This document shows positions 58,823 to 64,000 of a DNA stretch of 64,000 bases, one piece after another. Position numbers and translations under genes: made by a program. The notes below the pieces were generated by a model. It saw only the letters and a program-made list of their open reading frames with translations. It made no database searches and was not told where the DNA came from. Source of the stretch: Streptosporangium becharense (GTDB lineage Bacteria; Actinomycetota; Actinomycetes; Streptosporangiales; Streptosporangiaceae); the NCBI RefSeq assembly GCF_014204985.1, contig NZ_JACHMP010000001.1:6076001-6140000 (forward strand), written 5' to 3'. Numbering within the stretch: position 1 is the first letter of the stretch; every line of letters begins with the position of its first letter.

Positions 58823-61415
58823 GATCTCCGTACCGGAGATGTCGCTCGTCGTGCTGGTCGGGATCTCCGGCAGCGGCAAGTCGACCTTCGCTCGTCGGCA
58901 CTTCGCCCCCACGCAGGTGATCTCCTCCGACTTCTGCCGCGGCCTGGTCGCCGACGACGAGAACGACCAGGCCGCCACGCCCGACGCCTTCGACGTGCTT
59001 AACTACATCGTCGGCACCCGGTTGCGGCGCGGGCTGCTGACCGTCGTGGACGCCACCAACGTGCAGTGGGAGGCGCGCAAGCGGCTGATCGAGCTCGCGA
59101 AGTCGCACAACGTGCTGGCCGACGCGATCGTCCTGGACGTGCCCGAGGAGGTGGCGGTCGCCCGCAACGCGACCAGGCCGGACCGCGACTTCGGAGCGCA
59201 CGTCGTCACCCGGCAGCGCAAGGACCTGCGCCGGTCCATGGCGAAGATCTCCCGTGACGGCTTCCGCCGGGTTCACGTGCTGCGCGGCGTGCAGGAGATC
59301 GAAGCCGCCACCGTCGTCACCGAGAAGGCGTGGACCGACCGGCGCGAGCTGACCGGGCCGTTCGACATCATCGGCGACGTGCACGGCTGCCGCGCGGAGC
59401 TCGAGGCGCTGCTGCGCACCCTGGGCTGGCGGATCGACCCCGGTGGCACCGGCGCCGTCCACCCCGAGGGCAGGACGGCGGTGTTCGTCGGCGACCTGGT
59501 CGACCGGGGCCCCGACTCGCCGGGCGTGCTCCGCCTGGTCATGGGCATGGTCGGGGCGGGCACCGCGCTGTGCGTGTCGGGCAACCACGAGCAGAAGCTG
59601 GCCCGCGCGCTCAACGGCCGGAAGGTCAGGGTCGCCCACGGGCTCCAGGAGTCGCTGGACCAGATCGCCGCCGAGCCGGAGGAGTTCCGGCGGGCGGCCC
59701 TGGCCTTCATGGACGGGCTGATCAGCCACTACCGGCTCGACGGCGGCCGGCTCGTCGTCGCCCACGCCGGGCTCAAGGAGGCCTACCACGGCCGAGCCTC
59801 GAACCGGGTGCGTTCCTTCGCGCTGTACGGTGACACCACCGGCGAGACCGACGAGTACGGCCTGCCGGTGCGCTACCCGTGGGCACGGGAGTACCGGGGC
59901 AGGGCCATGGTCGTCTACGGCCACACGCCCATCGCCGAGCCGGAGTGGATCAACAACACGATCTGCCTGGACACCGGAGCGGTCTTCGGCGGCCGGCTCA
60001 CCGCGCTGCGCTACCCGGAGCGCGAGCTCGTCTCGGTTCCGGCGGAGCGGGTCTGGTACGAGCCGTCGAGGCCGCTGGCCGCACCCCCCGCACCCCCGTC
60101 CGGCGCCGGGTCCGCGGCCGGGTCCTCCGGCGCCGGGTCCGCGCCTGTATCCCCCTCCAGCGCCGGGTCTCCCGTCGCGTTCGCGTCCGGCCCCCGTGAG
60201 CCCGGTGTGCTCTCCATCGACGACGTGCGGGGCACCCGGTACATCGAGACCCGGCACGGCGGCGGCAGCGTCAAGATCAGAGAGGAGAACGCGGCGGCCG
60301 CGTTGGAGATCATGAGCCGGTTCGCGGTCGACCCGCGCTGGCTGGTCTACCTGCCGCCGACGATGGCGCCGCCGGAGACCTCGCGGCTCGACGGCTACCT
60401 GGAGCATCCGGCCGAGGCGTTCGCCGAGTTCGCCGAAGCCGGGGTCACCCGGGTCGTGTGCGAGGAGAAGCACATGGGTTCGCGGGCCGTCGTCGTCCTC
60501 GCCAGGGACGCGCGGGCGGCGGCCGGCAGGTTCGGGGTCGCCGACGGCGGCTGCGGGGCCGTCTACACCCGTACCGGAAGGCCGTTCTTCCCCGACGACA
60601 CCGCGCTGGTCGACCGGCTCAGGCGGGCCTGCGCGCCGCTCATGGACGAGCTGGGCTCCGACTGGCTGGTCCTCGACTGCGAGCTGTTGCCGTGGTCGGC
60701 CAAGGCGGAGCAGCTGGTCCGCAGCCAGTACGCCTCGGTGTCGGCCGCGGCCCGCGCGGCGTTGCCCGAGGCGCTTACCGCGCTGGAGGCGGCGGCGGGA
60801 CGCGGGCTGGATGTGGGCGATCTCCTGGATCGCGTCCGCCGCCGTTCGGAGAACGCTGCCCGGTTCCGGGACGCGTATGCGCGTTACTGCTGGCCGGTCT
60901 CCGGGCTGGACGGCCTGCGCGTGGCGCCGTTCCAGATCCTCGCCTGCGAGGGCAGGGCGACCGCCGTGGACGAGCCGCACTCCTGGCACCTGGACATGCT
61001 GGCCCGGCTCGACGACCCGCTGCTCGCGTCCACCCGGCATGTGGTCGCGGACCTGGCCTCGCGGGAGTCCACGGACGCGGCGACCGCCTGGTGGTCGGAG
61101 CTGACCGCCGCGGGCGGGGAGGGCATGGTGGTCAAGCCGCTGGACCGGCCGGCCGGTCCGAGCCGGGTGCAGCCGGGGGTCAAGGTCCGCGGACGCGAGT
61201 ATCTGCGGATCGTCTACGGGCCCGACTACACCGAGAGTCTGGACGTCCTGCGTGCCAGGTTCCTGGGACGCAAGCGCTCGCTGGCGCTGCGCGAGCACTC
61301 CCTCGGCCTGGAGGCGCTGTCCAGGCTCGCCGCGGGTGAGCCGTTGTGGCGGGTGCACGAGGCGGTCTTCGCCGTCCTGGCACTGGAGTCGGAACCGGTC
61401 GATCCGCGTCTGTGA
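58815..61415 (+). CDS. pnkp: Polynucleotide kinase-phosphatase-ligase of the RNA repair system
   Basis: The 866-residue protein heals and seals broken RNA with Hen1. Kinase domain with P-loop VGISGSGKSTFARRHF (about 15-30), metallophosphatase with DIIGDVHGC (about 187), GDLVDRGPD and SGNHEQKLAR, and ligase with EEKHMGSRAVVV (about 552, Lys nucleophile). A disordered Pro/Ser/Gly insertion (about 420-465) separates phosphatase and ligase and is longer than expected. All catalytic motifs look intact. ATG 58815 lies inside the last codons of hen1, so the two are translationally coupled. Confidence 0.94.
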   Translation: MSEISVPEMSLVVLVGISGSGKSTFARRHFAPTQVISSDFCRGLVADDENDQAATPDAFDVLNYIVGTRLRRGLLTVVDATNVQWEARKRLIELAKSHNVLADAIVLDVPEEVAVARNATRPDRDFGAHVVTRQRKDLRRSMAKISRDGFRRVHVLRGVQEIEAATVVTEKAWTDRRELTGPFDIIGDVHGCRAELEALLRTLGWRIDPGGTGAVHPEGRTAVFVGDLVDRGPDSPGVLRLVMGMVGAGTALCVSGNHEQKLARALNGRKVRVAHGLQESLDQIAAEPEEFRRAALAFMDGLISHYRLDGGRLVVAHAGLKEAYHGRASNRVRSFALYGDTTGETDEYGLPVRYPWAREYRGRAMVVYGHTPIAEPEWINNTICLDTGAVFGGRLTALRYPERELVSVPAERVWYEPSRPLAAPPAPPSGAGSAAGSSGAGSAPVSPSSAGSPVAFASGPREPGVLSIDDVRGTRYIETRHGGGSVKIREENAAAALEIMSRFAVDPRWLVYLPPTMAPPETSRLDGYLEHPAEAFAEFAEAGVTRVVCEEKHMGSRAVVVLARDARAAAGRFGVADGGCGAVYTRTGRPFFPDDTALVDRLRRACAPLMDELGSDWLVLDCELLPWSAKAEQLVRSQYASVSAAARAALPEALTALEAAAGRGLDVGDLLDRVRRRSENAARFRDAYARYCWPVSGLDGLRVAPFQILACEGRATAVDEPHSWHLDMLARLDDPLLASTRHVVADLASRESTDAATAWWSELTAAGGEGMVVKPLDRPAGPSRVQPGVKVRGREYLRIVYGPDYTESLDVLRARFLGRKRSLALREHSLGLEALSRLAAGEPLWRVHEAVFAVLALESEPVDPRL

Positions 61416-61488
61416 TTTTTCGCTAAAGACAGGTGAAGGGGGAAGGCATTTTCCAGATTGTGACGATGGCCGCGTCTGCCGTTTTCCT

Positions 61489-61494
61489 TAGGCT
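61489..61494 (+). promoter_or_regulatory. Candidate -10 (TAGGCT) of the VLRF1 gene
   Basis: TAGGCT would start transcription near 61501, giving a 23-nt leader with GGGAGGAA before GTG 61524. No convincing -35. Confidence 0.45.
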
Positions 61495-61523
61495 TTGAAG
61501 ACCTGACGATCAGGGAGGAAACG

Positions 61524-62690
61524 GTGGAATTCGATCGTGCGGCGCTGCGTGATGTCGTCTCCATCCGGGATGATCTCGGGGTGTTGTCGTTCTACCTGAT
61601 GGCCAACCCTCGGGAGGACGCCTCATCCCGGCCCGCGTGGCGGATCCGTTTCCGCAACGAGGTGACCGCCCTGCGGGACCGGATCGCGGCTGATCCCGAC
61701 CGGTCGCGGCGCAAAGCAATCCTCAAGCGGCTCGAAGGGCTCGAACCATACTTCCCGGACCTGCTCAATCCCGCGGAGTCCGGCCCCGGCCGGGTGATGT
61801 TCGCGCCGGTCGGCAGTGAGGAGGTGTGGACCTTCACCTTCCAGCTCCCGCTCCCCGACCACGTCACGCTGGACCGCACCGCCTGCGTGCGTCCGCTGGT
61901 CAACGCCGTCGAGGCCGCGCCGCCCGCCGGCGTGGCGGCCGTGTCCAAGGACGGGCTGCGCGTCGTCGACTACCGCTACGGCTTGGCCAGGGAGGTCGGT
62001 ACGACGCGCTTCGAGACCGGCGCCGAGGGCCTGGGGCAGACGCGCGGACCCGGCCAGCACGCGGAGGCGTCCTCCCAGGGTGCCTGGCACCGCGACAAGG
62101 TCGCGAGCCGGATCGACGAGGGTCTCGCCCGCCAGGTGCGCGGGGCCGCGCCACGGCTGGCCGAGCACGTCGAGAGCCGCGGGTGGACCGCCCTCGTGCT
62201 GACCGGGGACGTCCAGCTCACCGAGATCCTGGCGGCGGAACTGGGCGGCGAGGTCATCCAGGTCGACGCGATGGTCGACTCGCAGTCTCCGACGAAGATC
62301 GTCGAGTATGTGGAGCCGCAGCTCGCGGCGGCCAGGACCAGGCGCGGCGTCGGGCTGGCCGACCGTGCCAGAGACCTGGCCCTCTCCGGCGGACGCGGCG
62401 CGCTCGGCCTGGCCGACACGCTCGCCGCACTCAACGAGAGCCGGGTGGCCAACGTGCTGCTGGCCGAGTCGTACGAATGGAGCGGGCGCCGCGACGGCGA
62501 CGGACTGCTGTACGCCGACGGGCAGAGCCCGCCGGCGGGCTCGGGGCGGGAACTCACCCCGGAGCCCGTGATGGGCGAGCGGATGATCGAGCGTGCCCTC
62601 GACACCGACGCCGAGGTCACCGTGCTGACCGGCGAGGCGGCCGACGCCCTCGCCGACTTCGACGGGGTCGCCGCGCTTCTGCGCTGGTAG
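61524..62690 (+). CDS. VLRF1-type aeRF1-like release factor (ribosome rescue)
   Basis: The 388-residue protein has MEFDRAALRDVVSIRDDLGVLSFYL and the repeated RDRIAADPDRSRRKAIL region, resembling the baeRF/VLRF1 family related to Vms1/ANKZF1, which releases nascent chains from stalled 60S or 50S subunits. Lacking the GGQ of classical release factors at an obvious place, it has GLGQTRGPGQH near residue 170, which may be the family's catalytic loop. LLAESYEWSG near residue 313 and the C-terminal half fit the family. GTG 61524 follows GGGAGGAA. It sits right after the RNA repair pair. Confidence 0.72.
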   Translation: MEFDRAALRDVVSIRDDLGVLSFYLMANPREDASSRPAWRIRFRNEVTALRDRIAADPDRSRRKAILKRLEGLEPYFPDLLNPAESGPGRVMFAPVGSEEVWTFTFQLPLPDHVTLDRTACVRPLVNAVEAAPPAGVAAVSKDGLRVVDYRYGLAREVGTTRFETGAEGLGQTRGPGQHAEASSQGAWHRDKVASRIDEGLARQVRGAAPRLAEHVESRGWTALVLTGDVQLTEILAAELGGEVIQVDAMVDSQSPTKIVEYVEPQLAAARTRRGVGLADRARDLALSGGRGALGLADTLAALNESRVANVLLAESYEWSGRRDGDGLLYADGQSPPAGSGRELTPEPVMGERMIERALDTDAEVTVLTGEAADALADFDGVAALLRW

Positions 62691-62765
62691 GGCGGTCGCG
62701 GTGCCGCCGCCCAGGTGATTTCGGAGATCGACGTCTCAGATGTGCTTTCGGGGGAAAGGACAGGC

Positions 62766-64000
62766 ATGGCCGGCATCGCCCCTTCGGGGACCACCAGGGA
62801 GAACATCGGGCACGTCGTCTTCATCACCGCCGCCGCGGCGATCGGCGGCTTCCTTTTCGGCTATGACAGCGCGGTCATCAACGGGGCCGTCACCGGTATC
62901 CAGAAACACTTCCGCGTCGGCCCGGTGGAGATCGGCGTCGTGGTGGCGATCGCGCTGCTGGGCTCGGCGGCCGGTGCGTGGATCGCCGGAGGGGTGGCCG
63001 ACCGGTGGGGCCGCACCCGGACGATGCAGGTGGCCGCGATCCTGTTCGCGGTCAGCTCCGTCGGCCAGGCGCTGCCGTTCTCGGTCTGGGACCTCGCCTT
63101 CTGGCGGGTGCTCGCCGGCATGGGGATCGGCATGGCGTCGGTGATCGGCCCCGCCTACATCGCGGAGGTCGCGCCGCCCGCCTACCGGGGACGCCTGGGG
63201 TCCTTCCAGCAGCTCGCGATCGTCCTGGGCATCGCGGTCTCGCAGCTGGTCAACTACGCCATCGCGGAACGCGCCGGGGGAGACGTCAACAACGAGCTGC
63301 TCGGCCTGGAGGCGTGGCAGTGGATGCTCGGCGCCTGCCTGGTCCCCGCCCTGCTCTACCTGATGTTCGCGACGATCATCCCCGAGTCGCCGCGCTTCCT
63401 GGTCGCGGTCGGCAGGTCCGCCGCGGCGCGCAAGGTGCTCGCCGAGGTCGAGGGCGGGAGCGTGGACCTGGACGCGCGCCTGGCGGAGATCGAGGCGTCG
63501 CTGCACAGCGAGCGCCGGCCGAGCCTGCGCGACCTGCGCGGCCGGAGCCTCGGGCTGCTGCCGATCGTCTGGATCGGCGTCCTGCTCTCGGTCTTCCAGC
63601 AGTTCGTCGGTATCAACGTCATCTTCTACTACTCGGCGTCGCTGTGGCAGTCGGTCGGCATCAACCAGTCCGACTCGCTGCTGATCAGCTTCTCCACCTC
63701 GATCATCAACATCGTCGGCACGTTCATCGCCATCGCGCTCGTCGACCGGATCGGACGCAGGCCGCTGCTGCTGGTCGGCTCCGCCGGAATGGCGGCCGCG
63801 CTGGGCGTGGCCGCGTGGGCGTTCAGCGCCGCCGTGCCGAGCGGGGACGCCGTCAGACTGCCGGAGACCCAGGGCACGGTCGCCCTGGTCGCCGCGCACG
63901 TCTTCGTACTGTTCTTCGCCCTGTCGTGGGGTGTGGTCGTCTGGGTGCTGCTGGGAGAGATGTTCCCCAACCGGATCCGGGCCGCGGCCCTGTCGGTGGC
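62766..64000 (+). CDS. Sugar porter MFS transporter, 3' end cut by window
   Basis: 411 residues are visible. The sugar-porter signatures are clear: GGFLFGYDSAVINGA at TM1, GGVADRWGRTRTM after TM2, ESPRFLVAVGR after TM6, and QQFVGINVIFYYS at TM7, which is the PROSITE sugar transport pattern. LVDRIGRRPLLLVG follows TM8. It would import a hexose or polyol with H+. The frame remains open at 64000. The ATG at 62766 follows GAAAGGA. Confidence 0.92.
   Translation, partial: MAGIAPSGTTRENIGHVVFITAAAAIGGFLFGYDSAVINGAVTGIQKHFRVGPVEIGVVVAIALLGSAAGAWIAGGVADRWGRTRTMQVAAILFAVSSVGQALPFSVWDLAFWRVLAGMGIGMASVIGPAYIAEVAPPAYRGRLGSFQQLAIVLGIAVSQLVNYAIAERAGGDVNNELLGLEAWQWMLGACLVPALLYLMFATIIPESPRFLVAVGRSAAARKVLAEVEGGSVDLDARLAEIEASLHSERRPSLRDLRGRSLGLLPIVWIGVLLSVFQQFVGINVIFYYSASLWQSVGINQSDSLLISFSTSIINIVGTFIAIALVDRIGRRPLLLVGSAGMAAALGVAAWAFSAAVPSGDAVRLPETQGTVALVAAHVFVLFFALSWGVVVWVLLGEMFPNRIRAAALSV

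Noticed and set aside
1-64000. CRISPR arrays, tRNA or rRNA genes, prophage and insertion sequences
   Set aside because: No spaced identical repeats, no cloverleaf-like sequences ending in CCA context, and no transposase or phage genes were recognised. The repeats present are contiguous or gene-end minisatellites.

Overview
The window is a high-GC actinobacterial chromosome segment. Start codons are often GTG, the coding strand alternates every few genes, and genes are often preceded by a TAnnnT box 7-8 bases before the start codon, which suggests leaderless mRNAs. The content (SepH, coproporphyrin-type ferrochelatase, a CutRS-like two-component pair, DUF4193, dUTPase, DUF3710, DUF3159, paired TrkA proteins, a KimA-like permease, a TRAM/TrmA-type RNA methyltransferase) follows the order known from Streptomyces (SCO585x-586x) and Mycobacterium (Rv2689c-Rv2702). 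The abundance of SARP/NB-ARC and low-complexity linker proteins suggests a filamentous actinomycete, most likely Streptosporangiales. That placement is an inference from content, not a database result.

Layout. 1-2490: zinc-ribbon protein, RNase H/phosphatase fusion and the RNase P RNA gene. 2500-4115: decayed stretch with a WD40 remnant and a frameshifted Rpn-like nuclease. 4297-9038: divergent sugar locus (MDR dehydrogenase and Gfo/Idh oxidoreductase against glucosyl-3-phosphoglycerate synthase and a GT4 glycosyltransferase). 9169-16531: methyltransferase, epimerase, SulP-carbonic anhydrase fusion, a disordered membrane protein and a YbhB lipoprotein. 16625-21867: large SARP regulator, then a three-gene operon (ArsR-like repressor, small membrane protein, TraB/TIKI-like enzyme) with paired palindromic operators. 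22107-26689: DrrAB-like ABC exporter facing two PH-domain membrane proteins. 26726-42921: SepH, an aldonolactone oxidase, an MFS permease, a lytic transglycosylase, ferrochelatase, an S9 peptidase, an inositol monophosphatase, CutRS, DUF4193, trehalose-phosphate synthase and DUF4235. 43004-54985: ValS, a previously unlisted Cys-rich mini-ORF, AI-2E permease, thioesterase, dUTPase, DUF3710, OB-fold, DUF3159, TrkA pair, KimA-like permease and RNA methyltransferase. 55079-64000: RHH/Clp-N protein, LLM oxidoreductase, the Hen1-Pnkp RNA repair cassette, a VLRF1-type release factor and a sugar MFS transporter cut by the window end.

How they work together. The right end is a likely RNA-damage and translation-rescue block (Hen1, Pnkp, VLRF1). 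The TrkA pair and KimA-like permease form a potassium module. The 6.7 kb locus is a candidate route to a modified glycosyl-glycerate. The most unusual structural feature is a recurrent one: at six or more gene ends the last codons, often with the stop codon, are repeated as minisatellite-like units into the intergenic space, and many proteins carry matching low-complexity linkers. No CRISPR array, tRNA, rRNA, prophage or intact insertion sequence was seen.
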